From the NCBI RefSeq assembly GCF_001908185.1, contig NZ_LGHM01000148.1, positions 1 to 64,000 of the forward strand: a DNA stretch of 64,000 bases. Reading direction: 5' to 3'. Below the pieces are notes generated by a model. It saw nothing but the letters and a program-made list of their open reading frames with translations. It was not told where the DNA came from and searched no databases. Numbering within the stretch: the stretch's first letter is position 1; each line of letters opens with the position of its first letter. The position numbers were made by a program, and so were the translations under genes. Of this stretch, positions 26,063 through 34,476 are shown one piece after another. The stretch is from Bradyrhizobium sp. AS23.2 (GTDB lineage: Bacteria > Pseudomonadota > Alphaproteobacteria > Rhizobiales > Xanthobacteraceae).

Positions 26063-26105
26063 AGCGAGGGCGTAGCCCGGGTGAGCGGAGCGACACGCGG
26101 GACCA
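26063..26105. repeat. Short interspersed repeat
   Basis: The sequence around CGTAGCCCGGGTGAGCGGAG, continuing CGACACGCGGGA, is a member of an intergenic repeat class I recall from Bradyrhizobium, with imperfect dyad symmetry. It lies between two convergent genes and probably ends transcription of one or both. Confidence 0.55.
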
Positions 26106-26147
26106 ATCGCGGCCGGATTCTACATGACCGCGTGAGCGCCCGGCCGC

Positions 26148-27761
26148 TCAATTCTCCTCGCTGCTCGCCCCTTCGCGCAGGTCCGGCTTGATCACGTCCT
26201 CCGGCGCCGCATGCGCCACCGGCTGCGCCGTGACCGCGATCTCCGGACCCACCTCGCGGCCGCGGCCGCCGATCAGGCGCTCATAGGCCGACACCAGCGT
26301 GACGTAGGGGCTCACCCAGATCCAGCCGTCGCGGGTGAACACCTGGACGTCGAAATGCAGGTGCATCGACGTGCCGGCAGGATGGTCGAGATAGTTCGAG
26401 ACCACGCCGATCTTCTCGCCTTCGGTAACGATGCGGCCGTTGAGCACGCCGTCTGCGTTCAACGCCTGCGGGTTCATGTGCATGTAGCGGAAGCGGATAT
26501 GCTCGGTGCGGCTGTTGACCTCGAGCGTCGCGGCCTGGTCCCTGGTATTGCGGATCACCATGGCGTCGCGGACGGCAACGACACCGCGGTGCTTGGGATC
26601 GCAGGGTTCGCGGCCTTCGCCGGGCGGCGGGCAGTCCGCAGCGCGAATGTCTTCGCCCTGGTGGCCGTAACCGCTTGCGCACTGCCAGACTTGGAAGCTG
26701 CGCGACTCGCAGAAATTGTCGCGCCAGGGATAGGTGGTCGGGCCATCGCTCTTGTCGCGCTTGCCGTAGGACTGTGAGTGGACGAATGCAGGCGCCTTTT
26801 CGAGGGGAAAGCGGATCTGCGCATAGGCCATCGCGTCGGGACGGCCGCCTTGCTTGCGGTAGCCGGTATTCGGGATGATGTCGCCGCTCGGCCGGTAGTT
26901 GAAATCGGGCGAATGCTCCGAGGGACGATCCATGATGTTGGAGGCGATGTCCATCAGCGGCCGCATGCGCTGGCCGCCCGCGATCCGCAGGGCCTTCAGG
27001 AAACGCTCGGCAACCGGATAGGCTTCCTTGCAGGCGAGCCGCCGCGGCTTGGCGACGCTGTCGAGACACTGGATCGACACCACATAGGCGACGCCGAAAC
27101 GGGTGAAGGCGTAGCGCACATAGCCTTCCCGGATGAATCGGCGCAGGTCCGGATAGAGCGTTGTGAGCGGCTTAACCTGCTCACCTTTGCCGCCGGTGGG
27201 ATCGGCGATGTCGTACACGAGGGCCGAGCCGGTGATCTGCACCTCGACCGGCCTGGCGAACACGCGGCTCGGCATGCCGTCGCCGGCCCCCGGCTCGAAC
27301 GAGAAGGTCGCGCTGTAGCCGGCGGGACCGGCGTCGAACACGTCGACGGGATTGAAGTCGGCCTGGTAGCGCGACAGCGTCGGCGCGCCGTTGCGCTGTG
27401 CCTCGAGGTACGCCGCGGCGTCGAATGGCAGCAGCACGGGCACGGAGCTGCGGGCGATGCCGGTGAAGAACTGCGAGGAGATGGCGTTGAGCTGCACCAG
27501 CGCCGGCATCGCGCGCGGATCGTGGCGCGGCACCGAGCGGCGGGGTGCGAAGATGAAGTCGCCCGCGATCTGGGGACGGCTGTTGATTTCGGTGCGGAGC
27601 TGGTCAAGTGCTGCGCGCCAATCGACGCGCAGGGCCGTGAGCGAGGGGCTGCGGATTTCATCCGCAGCGAGCGGCGTGGTGGTGAGGAGCGAGAGCGACG
27701 CCAGAAGAAGCGAGACGAAGCGGAACCCCTTTCCAACCACTGTCTCGCTCCCCGGCGGCAC
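26148..27761 (-). CDS. M23 family metallopeptidase (LytM domain protein)
   Basis: A 537-residue exported protein (signal core FVSLLLASLSLLTTTPLAA). The first 300 residues are a conserved region without a named domain (for example RRSVPRHDPRAMPALVQLNA). The LytM peptidase lies in the last third: GYGHQGEDIRAADCPPPGEG carries the first His/Asp pair, FRYMHMNPQALN the next histidine, and TSMHLHFDVQVF the HxH motif. All zinc ligands appear to be present, so it may be an active endopeptidase acting on peptidoglycan cross-links. It converges with the cupin gene and lies downstream of efp on the same strand. Confidence 0.85.
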   Translation of the reverse strand: MPPGSETVVGKGFRFVSLLLASLSLLTTTPLAADEIRSPSLTALRVDWRAALDQLRTEINSRPQIAGDFIFAPRRSVPRHDPRAMPALVQLNAISSQFFTGIARSSVPVLLPFDAAAYLEAQRNGAPTLSRYQADFNPVDVFDAGPAGYSATFSFEPGAGDGMPSRVFARPVEVQITGSALVYDIADPTGGKGEQVKPLTTLYPDLRRFIREGYVRYAFTRFGVAYVVSIQCLDSVAKPRRLACKEAYPVAERFLKALRIAGGQRMRPLMDIASNIMDRPSEHSPDFNYRPSGDIIPNTGYRKQGGRPDAMAYAQIRFPLEKAPAFVHSQSYGKRDKSDGPTTYPWRDNFCESRSFQVWQCASGYGHQGEDIRAADCPPPGEGREPCDPKHRGVVAVRDAMVIRNTRDQAATLEVNSRTEHIRFRYMHMNPQALNADGVLNGRIVTEGEKIGVVSNYLDHPAGTSMHLHFDVQVFTRDGWIWVSPYVTLVSAYERLIGGRGREVGPEIAVTAQPVAHAAPEDVIKPDLREGASSEEN

Positions 27762-27785
27762 CTGTTCCTATCCTTGAACTCTCGC

Positions 27786-28352
27786 TTAGTCCTTGGCGCG
27801 CTCGGAGTAGGAGCCGTCTTCGGTCATCACGACGATGCGGGTGCCGACCGAGATGTGCGGCGGCACGGTGGTACGCAGGCCATTGGAAAGCACCGCGGGC
27901 TTGTAGGAGGAGGAAGCGGTCTGGCCCTTGGTCACCGGTTCGGTCTCGACCACTTCCAGCGTCACGCGCTGCGGCAGCGCGATCGACACCGGGTTGGTGT
28001 CGTGCATGGACAGCTTGACCGTCATGCTCTCCTGGAGATACGCGGCCGCGTCGCCGACGACGTCCTTGGAGACCTGGACCTGGTCGTAGGTTTCCGGGTT
28101 CATGAAGTGGAAGCCGTCGCCATCTTCATACAGGAAGGTATAGTTGCGCTCTTCGATCGTGGCCTTCTCGACCTGGTCGGTGGTCTTGTACCGCTCGGAG
28201 ATCTTTACCCCGTCCGAGATTCGGCGCATTTCGATCTGGCTGACCGGGGTGCCCTTGCCGGGATGGATGTTCTCGGCGCTGACGACGACATAGAGCTTGC
28301 CGTCTTGCTCGATCACGTTGCCTTTGCGAATAGAACTGGCGATGACTCTCAA
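27786..28352 (-). CDS. efp: Translation elongation factor P
   Basis: A 188-residue EF-P with all three domains. Domain I starts MRVIASSIRKGNVIEQDGKL. The modified lysine is Lys33 in ENIHPGKGTPVSQIEMR, and the C-terminal RNA-binding domain ends VGTRIVVMTEDGSYSERAKD. EF-P rescues ribosomes stalled at polyproline. A lysine at the loop tip is consistent with beta-lysylation, and the genes for the two specific modification enzymes lie directly across the divergent promoter, so substrate and modifiers form one locus. Confidence 0.95.
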   Translation of the reverse strand: MRVIASSIRKGNVIEQDGKLYVVVSAENIHPGKGTPVSQIEMRRISDGVKISERYKTTDQVEKATIEERNYTFLYEDGDGFHFMNPETYDQVQVSKDVVGDAAAYLQESMTVKLSMHDTNPVSIALPQRVTLEVVETEPVTKGQTASSSYKPAVLSNGLRTTVPPHISVGTRIVVMTEDGSYSERAKD

Positions 28353-28514
28353 AGTTATATTTCCTGCTTGCTTGGCCCGGCACCGGCCAGGACGTGGTCA
28401 AATGGATGGGGGACTGGGGGCCTCAAATCGGACCTCGGCGCCCGTTTCGGGCCGCAACATACTGATTTTGCGGTTCGATGCCAGCTTTTTGCTCAAGGTG
28501 GGAGCGGTCGGTTA

Positions 28515-29580
28515 ATGGCTGGGGACAAGCCGATCTCGCCGTTCTGGTCGCCCGGGCGGCACCTCGACCGGAGGCCTTTCCTCCAGGCGAGGGGGGGCCG
28601 TGACCGGAGCAATACGGGGCTTTTTCGCCGAGCAGGGCTTCGTCGAGGTCGAAACCTCTGTCCTCCAGGTCTCTCCGGGCAATGAGACCCATCTGCACGC
28701 CCCCCGAACCGAGATCCTGCGGCCCGACGGCAGTCATGCCAGCCGCTACCTGCGGACCTCGCCGGAATTCGCCTGCAAGAAGCTGCTGGCGGCGGGCGAA
28801 GAGCGGATTTTCGAGCTCGCCCGGGTGTTCCGCGACCGCGAGCGTGGCGACCTGCATCTGCCCGAATTCACCATGCTGGAGTGGTACCGGGCGGGCGCGC
28901 CGTATGATGCCATCATGGCCGACACCGTCGTCGTCATCGCCCGCGCCGCGCAGGCGACCGGGATCGGGACGTTCTCGTTCCGGGGCCGGACCTGCGACCC
29001 CTTCGCCGAACCGGAGCTTTTGACGGTCGCCGGTGCCTTCGAGCGGTTCGCCGGGATCGACCTGCTGGCGACGATCCTGGGTGACGAAGGCGACCGTGAG
29101 GCGCTTGCCCGCGTCGTAGCCGGCAAGGTCCGCGTCGCCGGGGACGACACCTGGTCGGACATATTCAGCAAGGTCCTGGTCGAGCATGTCGAGCCGCATT
29201 TGGGGCAGGGTCGTTTGACCATTCTGTTCGAATACCCATCTCCAGAGGCGGCGCTGGCGCGGGTGAAGGCCGGCGACGTGCGGGTCGCGGAGCGTTTCGA
29301 GGTCTATGCCTGCGGCGTCGAGCTCGCCAACGGGTTCGGCGAACTGACCGATGCCGACGAGCAGCGCCGGCGCTTCACCGAGTCGATGGCGGAGAAGCAG
29401 CGCCGCTACGGCGAGGCCTATCCGCTGGATGAGGACTTTCTGGCCGCGGTCGCCGCAATGCCGGAGGCCAGCGGCGTCGCGCTCGGCTTCGATCGGCTGG
29501 TGATGCTGGCGAGCGGTGCATCGCGAATTGATCAGGTGGTCTGGACGCCGCCTGCAGATGAAGCGTTAAGTGAGACATGA
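28515..29580 (+). pseudogene. epmA: EF-P beta-lysine ligase EpmA, frameshifted in a G7 run
   Basis: The gene encodes a class II lysyl-tRNA-synthetase-like enzyme of about 354 residues that attaches (R)-beta-lysine to EF-P. The N terminus from 28515 reads MAGDKPISPFWSPGRHLDRR. After a run of G at 28591-28597 the match continues one frame over as GAIRGFFAEQGFVEVETSVL. Removing one G joins the two. Motif 2 (FELARVFRDRERGDLHLPEF) and motif 3 (ASGVALGFDRLVML) are intact. A homopolymer error is more likely than inactivation, since efp and epmB next to it are whole. A truncated start at the GTG of 28600 is the only alternative. The end overlaps epmB by ATGA. Confidence 0.88.
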
Positions 29581-30671
29581 CGAAGACGAATCTTGCACGG
29601 ACATTGCGCGAGCCGGCCGAACTGGTGGCCGAGCACCTTGCGCCCGCCACGGCGCTGCCTGCGCTCGAGCGCGTTGCTGCGCGCTATGCGGTCGCGATCA
29701 CGCCGGCGCTGGTCGAGCTGATCGATACGTCCGATCCGGACGACCCCATAGCGCGCCAGTTCGTTCCGACGGACGCGGAGCTCGAGGTGCAGCCGGGCGA
29801 GAACGCCGATCCCATCGGCGATCACCCACACTCGCCGGTCCCAGGCATCGTGCATCGCTACCCCGACCGCGTCCTGTTCAAGCTCGTTCACGTCTGCGCG
29901 GTCTATTGCCGCTTCTGCTTCCGCCGCGAGATGGTCGGTCCCGGCAAGGATAGCGCGCTCTCGGACGACGCGTATCGCGCGGCGATCAACTATGTCCGGT
30001 CGCAAAGCGAGATCTGGGAGGTCATCCTGACCGGCGGCGATCCCATGATGCTGTCGCCGCGGCGGATGAGCGAGATCATGACCGATCTCGCCGCGATCGA
30101 TCACGTCAAGGTCATCCGCCTTCACACGCGGGTGCCAGTGGCAGATCCGGCACGCGTCAGTAGCGAGATGGTCGCCGCGCTGAAGGTCGAGGGCGCGACC
30201 ACGTGGGTTGCCGTGCATGCCAACCATGCGCGTGAACTGACCGGCCAGGCACGTGCGGCCTGCGCTCGGCTTGTCGATGCCGGCATTCCCCTGGTGAGCC
30301 AGTCCGTGCTCTTGCGCGGGGTCAATGACACCATCGCGGCTTTGTCGGATTTGATGCGAGCTTTCGTCGAATGCCGAATCAAGCCCTACTACCTGCATCA
30401 CGGCGATCTCGCGCCGGGTACTGCGCATCTGCGCACCACGCTGGCGGAAGGGCAGGAGCTGATGCGGCAGTTGCGCGGGCGGATATCCGGACTATGTCAG
30501 CCTGACTATGTCATCGATATTCCCGGCGGCGCCGGCAAATCGCCGGTGGGCCCGAATTACGTGTTGGCGGCCCAAAATACCGCACCGGACGCGCGTGATG
30601 TGGCATCGGAAACGCGCTATCGTATCGTGGATTATTGCGGCGAGGTTCATCTCTACCCGCCCGGGGCCTGA
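29577..30671 (+). CDS. epmB: EF-P beta-lysylation protein EpmB (lysine 2,3-aminomutase family)
   Basis: A 364-residue radical SAM enzyme. The iron-sulfur cluster cysteines are Cys107, Cys111 and Cys114 in VCAVYCRFCFRREM, and the SAM-binding glycine motif is VILTGGDPMML. A PLP-binding lysine is expected in IPGGAGKSPVGPNY near the C terminus. It converts (S)-alpha-lysine to (R)-beta-lysine for EpmA. It overlaps epmA by four bases and is divergent from efp, the arrangement expected for an EF-P modification locus. Free lysine aminomutase for degradation is less likely, because no other degradation gene is nearby. Confidence 0.9.
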   Translation: MTKTNLARTLREPAELVAEHLAPATALPALERVAARYAVAITPALVELIDTSDPDDPIARQFVPTDAELEVQPGENADPIGDHPHSPVPGIVHRYPDRVLFKLVHVCAVYCRFCFRREMVGPGKDSALSDDAYRAAINYVRSQSEIWEVILTGGDPMMLSPRRMSEIMTDLAAIDHVKVIRLHTRVPVADPARVSSEMVAALKVEGATTWVAVHANHARELTGQARAACARLVDAGIPLVSQSVLLRGVNDTIAALSDLMRAFVECRIKPYYLHHGDLAPGTAHLRTTLAEGQELMRQLRGRISGLCQPDYVIDIPGGAGKSPVGPNYVLAAQNTAPDARDVASETRYRIVDYCGEVHLYPPGA

Positions 30672-30718
30672 GGTGCCGCGATGCGAAGAGACGCCGGTTT
30701 GAGGAATGGAGGAGCGAA

Positions 30719-30997
30719 ATGAGAAAGATCGTCGTGACGATGTCGCTGCTGGTCTTGCTCGGTGGCACCGCGGTCGCACAGACCGGCGGCACTAAGGGGA
30801 CGGGATCAGGATCCGGATCAGGATCAGGATCAGGCGGGGCCATGTCCGGCACCGTGCTGCCCGCGCCGGTTGGTCATCGTCAGCCGCGTGCAGACGAGGT
30901 GCCCAGCGAGAAGAGCCTGAGCGATCCGAACAATCCCGTGAACAAGGAAGACGCGGCGCTCGACAAGAAGATCAAGAGCATCTGCCGCGGCTGCTAA
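30719..30997 (+). CDS. Small secreted protein with Gly-Ser repeat
   Basis: A 92-residue product from ATG 30719, behind GGAGGAGC. A signal peptide (KIVVTMSLLVLLGGTAVAQT) precedes a GSGSGSGSGSG tract encoded by an almost exact 6-bp tandem repeat (GGATCA, five units around 30804-30834). The rest is hydrophilic and ends KKIKSICRGC with two cysteines. It follows epmB on the same strand after 47 bases. It looks like a conserved small periplasmic protein of unknown role; repeat number may vary between strains. Confidence 0.65.
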   Translation: MRKIVVTMSLLVLLGGTAVAQTGGTKGTGSGSGSGSGSGGAMSGTVLPAPVGHRQPRADEVPSEKSLSDPNNPVNKEDAALDKKIKSICRGC

Positions 30998-31051
30998 GCC
31001 GTGGCCGACGGCGGGCAGGGCGCGACAGCTCGCCCCGCCCGCGATTGCCGG

Positions 31052-32137
31052 TCAGGCCGAGCGCTCGCGCAGCCCTGCGCGCTGGGTGTTGCGTCGGATC
31101 TCGACCGCGTCGGCGAGCTGCTCGAGCACGGTGGCCGTGGTCGCCCAGTCGATGCAGCCGTCCGTGATGCTCTGGCCGTAGACGAGAGGCTTGCCCGCCA
31201 CCACGTCCTGGCGGCCGGCGACGAGATTGCTCTCGATCATCACGCCCATGATGCGGTTCTCGCCGCCGGAAATCTGGCCGGCGATGTCGGCCATCACCAG
31301 CGGCTGGTTTTCCGGCTTCTTGCTCGAATTGGCGTGGCTCGTGTCCACCATCACAAGCGGCGCGACGCCGGATTTGGCCAGCTCGTTGCAGGCCGCCGCG
31401 ACGTTGGCCGCATCGTAGTTCGGCTTGCTGCCGCCGCGCAGGATGATGTGGCAGTCCTCGTTGCCCGCGGTCGAGGCGATCGCCGAGCGGCCGAGCTTCG
31501 TCACCGCCATGAAATGATGCGGATGCGAGGCAGACTTCACCGCGTCCGCCGCGATCCGTACATTGCCGTCGGTGCCGTTCTTGAAGCCGACCGGGCAGGA
31601 CAGCCCCGAGGCCAGCTCGCGATGGATCTGGCTCTCGGTCGTGCGCGCGCCGATCGCGGCCCATGACACGAGGTCGGCGATGTATTGCGGCGTCGTCATG
31701 TCGAGGAATTCGGTGCCGGCGGGCAGGCCGAGATTGTTGATCGCCGATAGCACATTGCGCGCCAGCCGCAGGCCCTTGTTGATGTCGAAGCTGCCGTCGA
31801 GATCGGGATCGTTGATCAGGCCCTTCCAGCCGACCGTGGTGCGCGGCTTCTCGAAATAGACCCGCATCACGATCTCGAGCTGATCGGCGAGGTCCTCGCG
31901 CAGCTTTGCCAGGCGTTCGGCATAGTCGAGCGCAGCCTTGGGGTCATGCACCGAGCAGGGGCCGACCACGACCAGCAGGCGGTCGTCCTGGCCGTTGAGG
32001 ATGGCATGGACGGCGTTGCGCGCCGCCATCACCACACGCGTTGCGGTGAGCGTGCGCGGGACTTCCCGCATCACCTCTTCCGGCGTGCTCAGTTCTTTCA
32101 GTTCGCGGATACGAAGATCGTCGGTCGTGCTCAGCAC
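31052..32137 (-). CDS. aroG: 3-deoxy-7-phosphoheptulonate (DAHP) synthase, class I
   Basis: A 361-residue enzyme of the AroF/G/H type that joins phosphoenolpyruvate and erythrose-4-phosphate at the entry of the shikimate pathway. Key motifs are LVVVGPCSVHDPKAALDYAE, the PEP site VYFEKPRTTVGWKGLINDPD, DMTTPQYIADLVSWAAIGAR, and the metal and substrate residues in GGSKPNYDA and VDTSHANSSK. The mRNA leader upstream (32177-32308) has a leaderless ORF with YFWYFSY and a strong intrinsic terminator. Expression is therefore very probably controlled by ribosome-mediated attenuation, in addition to any feedback inhibition of the enzyme. The choice of aroG over aroF/aroH as symbol is by convention. Confidence 0.93.
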   Translation of the reverse strand: MLSTTDDLRIRELKELSTPEEVMREVPRTLTATRVVMAARNAVHAILNGQDDRLLVVVGPCSVHDPKAALDYAERLAKLREDLADQLEIVMRVYFEKPRTTVGWKGLINDPDLDGSFDINKGLRLARNVLSAINNLGLPAGTEFLDMTTPQYIADLVSWAAIGARTTESQIHRELASGLSCPVGFKNGTDGNVRIAADAVKSASHPHHFMAVTKLGRSAIASTAGNEDCHIILRGGSKPNYDAANVAAACNELAKSGVAPLVMVDTSHANSSKKPENQPLVMADIAGQISGGENRIMGVMIESNLVAGRQDVVAGKPLVYGQSITDGCIDWATTATVLEQLADAVEIRRNTQRAGLRERSA

Positions 32138-32176
32138 GGCGGGCTCCTGTCTGTTTTCTAGAACCTGCCGGCCAAT

Positions 32177-32202
32177 AAAAAAAAGCCGCCAGGTCTGGCG
32201 GC
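32177..32202 (-). terminator. Intrinsic terminator of the DAHP synthase leader (attenuator)
   Basis: On the minus strand GCCGCCAG, ACCT-type loop bases and CTGGCGGC form a strong stem followed by eight T residues. It stands about 40 bases before the DAHP synthase start codon, so it must be conditional. A second CTGGCGGC copy at 32257-32250, inside the leader ORF, can pair with the 5' arm (32202-32195) and would form the antiterminator. Confidence 0.85.
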
Positions 32203-32227
32203 TTGTTCGGACGTTTGCTGCAATGTG

Positions 32228-32308
32228 TCAGATTGAGCGCGATCCTCCTGCCGCCAGCGAGCTGTCGTAGCTAAAGTACCAAAAATAGCTGGTGGCGACG
32301 GTGATCAT
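32228..32308 (-). CDS. Aromatic-rich leader peptide of the DAHP synthase gene
   Basis: A 26-codon ORF begins MITVATSYFWYFSYDSS and has six aromatic codons (Tyr, Phe, Trp, Tyr, Phe, Tyr) within seven codons. A promoter with GTGACA (32344-32339), a 17-base spacer and TATATG (32321-32316) places the transcript start on the ATG itself. The leader would thus be translated as a leaderless mRNA, as described for rhizobial trpL. Stalling at these codons when aromatic amino acids are scarce would free the antiterminator segment. All elements are visible in sequence; the regulatory behaviour is inferred. Confidence 0.82.
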   Translation of the reverse strand: MITVATSYFWYFSYDSSLAAGGSRSI

Positions 32309-32315
32309 GGAAAGC

Positions 32316-32344
32316 CATATAGCGCGCCACCGGCGGGTTGTCAC
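32316..32344 (-). promoter_or_regulatory. Promoter of the DAHP synthase leader transcript
   Basis: GTGACA and TATATG are separated by 17 bases, close to the alphaproteobacterial housekeeping consensus. Seven bases lie between the -10 box and the A of the leader ATG, which predicts a transcript with no 5' untranslated region. Confidence 0.65.
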
Positions 32345-32377
32345 CCCCCGAATCGGCTTGGCACGCGACGGGACCCC

Positions 32378-32955
32378 TCAGGTGTTGCTCTTGCGCGCCG
32401 CCAGCGCCATGCCGATCAGGGTGGCTCCGCCGAACAGGAGATTGATGCCGACGAGGATGCCGATGGCCCATTCCGCAGAGCTCGGCAGTCCCGTGATCAC
32501 CATGAAGGAGATCGCGATGTCGACGAGGCCGGAGATCAGGAGCCACGACCAGCGGCTGCTCAGCTCGCGGCGGTGCTCGAGCGCGTACATGATGGTGGCG
32601 AACCCTCGGCAAGGAAGTAGGCGCCGAGCACGATGGTCAGCGTCAGCACGGCCTGCATCGGCCGGGCCAGCAGGAGCATGCCGGCGAGCACGGCCAGCGC
32701 GGCCGAGATCAGCGACCACCAGAAGCCCGGCGTGCTGCGCGCCCAGTAGGTCGCGATCAGTCCCCCGATACCGCTGATCAGGAACATCCAGCCGAGAAAG
32801 ATCGTGATCGCAAGGCTTGCGAGCGGCGGCAGGATCAGCGCGGCGACGCCAAGAACGGCGAGCAGGATGCCTTCGAACAGGAAAGCTTTCCAATGTGCCT
32901 TGACCGTCTGGCTCATCGCGGATTGCAGCCGTGAAAAATCCTCGGGCGATGTCAT
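32378..32955 (-). pseudogene. HdeD family (DUF308) membrane protein, frameshifted
   Basis: The protein should have about 192 residues and six membrane helices in the HdeD pattern. The first part reads SQTVKAHWKAFLFEGILLAV and MQAVLTLTIVLGAYFLAEG. After FLAEG the conserved continuation FATIMYALEHRRELSSRWSW appears in the next frame. One base seems missing at about 32602 (within AACCCTC). Both halves are otherwise intact, including the C-terminal MALAARKSNT, so I regard this as a likely sequencing deletion. HdeD proteins are inner-membrane proteins linked to acid resistance in enterics; their role in rhizobia is not established. Confidence 0.75.
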
Positions 32956-33024
32956 GGTGATCCCTCATTGGAAGCAGATGAGGCCAAATCTAGTACGCGC
33001 GTAGCGCGCTTGCCATCCCGCGGC

Positions 33025-34065
33025 TCAGCCGCCGCCATGCGCTGATGAAAAACCCTCGCCACTGGTGCGAATGCGGTTGCGGCCGAGAATGTAGATCGCC
33101 GTGGTGACAACCAGCAGCGCAAGGCCCAGCAGGATCGAGACAAAACCGATCGGGATCAACGCCAGCGTCAAGTTGCGCTCGGGGTTGATGAGCCAGTGAT
33201 GGATCGAGGTCAGCACGAAGGCGAGGCCGAGAAAGCCGACGCCGCCTCCGGCGAGCCACAGTGCCCACATCCGGCGCAACTGGCTAAGTCGTTCGCGCGC
33301 GACGTCGGTTCGGGGCGCGTGATGGCGCGCGACCCGCCGGACCAGGCGGATGGCGAAGGCAATCGAACTGAAGCCGATCAGCAGGCTCGCCGCGCCCAGC
33401 CACATCCGGAGCGTCGGATCCAGATCCGGCATGCGTTGCAAGGTCAGCAGCGGGAAGTCGAAAGCCGCATGCAGCGCTAGCGGCCCTGCGAGCATTAGAA
33501 GGCGGCTGGAAAGACGGGCCCAGTCGCGATGATGGCGGTTCGCGCCCAGCGCCGTGCCGGCGCGGGCGATCGTGAGGTAAGCGCCGGCAATGATGCCGAG
33601 AGCACCGTGGAACGGCACGGTCAGGACACTGCGCAGGGCAGCGAGCGAGCGCCACATCTCGGCGTGCTGGACGAGATAAGCGAGGTTCTCGTAAGCGGCG
33701 AAACCGAGTCCGACCGCGGCGCCGTAAACCACGGTGTCCATCGGATTGGCGAAGGTCCGCCGCTTGGTCGAGGAGATCAGCACGATGGCGATCACCTTGA
33801 CGGCTTCCTCCGGCAGCGCGACCCCGAAGATCGAATGCATGGCCAGTGCGGCCCAGGGGTTGTCGGGGGCAGCGACCATCTTGGCGAAGGGGGCACGGGC
33901 GAGGCCGAGCAGCGAAATGCTGGCTGCGCCAAGCAGGAACGCGGTCCAGACCTGGGCCGGCGGTCCCGGGCGCTCCTCGGCGGCAATGACAAGCCACAGC
34001 ATCAGCAGCGCCGGCGCGATGGCGGCAGTTCCGATGACAGTGGGTAACGCTTCAATCAGGTACAT
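33025..34065 (-). CDS. PrsW family intramembrane metalloprotease
   Basis: From ATG 34065 the protein has 346 residues and about eight membrane segments. PrsW-type motifs are visible: the EExxK metal or catalytic site in FGVALPEEAVKVIAIVLI, the AAYENLAYL motif, and histidines in VPFHGALGIIAGAYL and LALHAAFDFPLL. The family includes PrsW of Bacillus, which cleaves an anti-sigma factor. An in-frame start 35 codons further upstream is possible. The gene stands alone and no sigma/anti-sigma pair is next to it, so the substrate is unknown. Confidence 0.82.
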   Translation of the reverse strand: MYLIEALPTVIGTAAIAPALLMLWLVIAAEERPGPPAQVWTAFLLGAASISLLGLARAPFAKMVAAPDNPWAALAMHSIFGVALPEEAVKVIAIVLISSTKRRTFANPMDTVVYGAAVGLGFAAYENLAYLVQHAEMWRSLAALRSVLTVPFHGALGIIAGAYLTIARAGTALGANRHHRDWARLSSRLLMLAGPLALHAAFDFPLLTLQRMPDLDPTLRMWLGAASLLIGFSSIAFAIRLVRRVARHHAPRTDVARERLSQLRRMWALWLAGGGVGFLGLAFVLTSIHHWLINPERNLTLALIPIGFVSILLGLALLVVTTAIYILGRNRIRTSGEGFSSAHGGG

Positions 34066-34476
34066 GGGCGTCGAAAATAGGTTCCCTTGCCCGGCTTTGC
34101 TACGTCCACCGATGCGACCATCTGTCATGCGCTTGCTGTCCTGCCGCTTAACAAGCGCGACAGCCAGCATTCATCGGTGCCGCCACCGAACGTGTAGAAT
34201 TCGAGCGCAATCAATTGCATGACAGAATCACTTCGTCATCAATGACAGCGGTCGCGCCTCGCGTCGGATTGCGATTGGCAAGTCAGATCAAGGCAATGCG
34301 CGGATTTCTTCGATTAACGATGCATGTGTCCCGGTGGCGAGTCCAGAGCCAGGCATTCGCTGGACAAGCATGGCCGTGCGAACCACGCTGCGCAGCGGCG
34401 CCTCACAGGAAGCGCAGCTTGCGCAGGTTCGAATCGTCGTCTCCGGCAGGACGATTGGAAGCGCCGTTCGCTGCCT

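Noticed and set aside
24999..26096. N-terminal extension of the MarR frame by some 365 codons
   Set aside because: It reads antisense through the AhpD-like and cupin genes. The MarR domain needs only the part below 24998, and the operator sits at that start.
26778..28685. Plus-strand open frame of over 600 codons across the M23 peptidase and efp
   Set aside because: Antisense to two well-supported genes. Only its last part coincides with the true start of epmA (from 28515), which then shifts frame.
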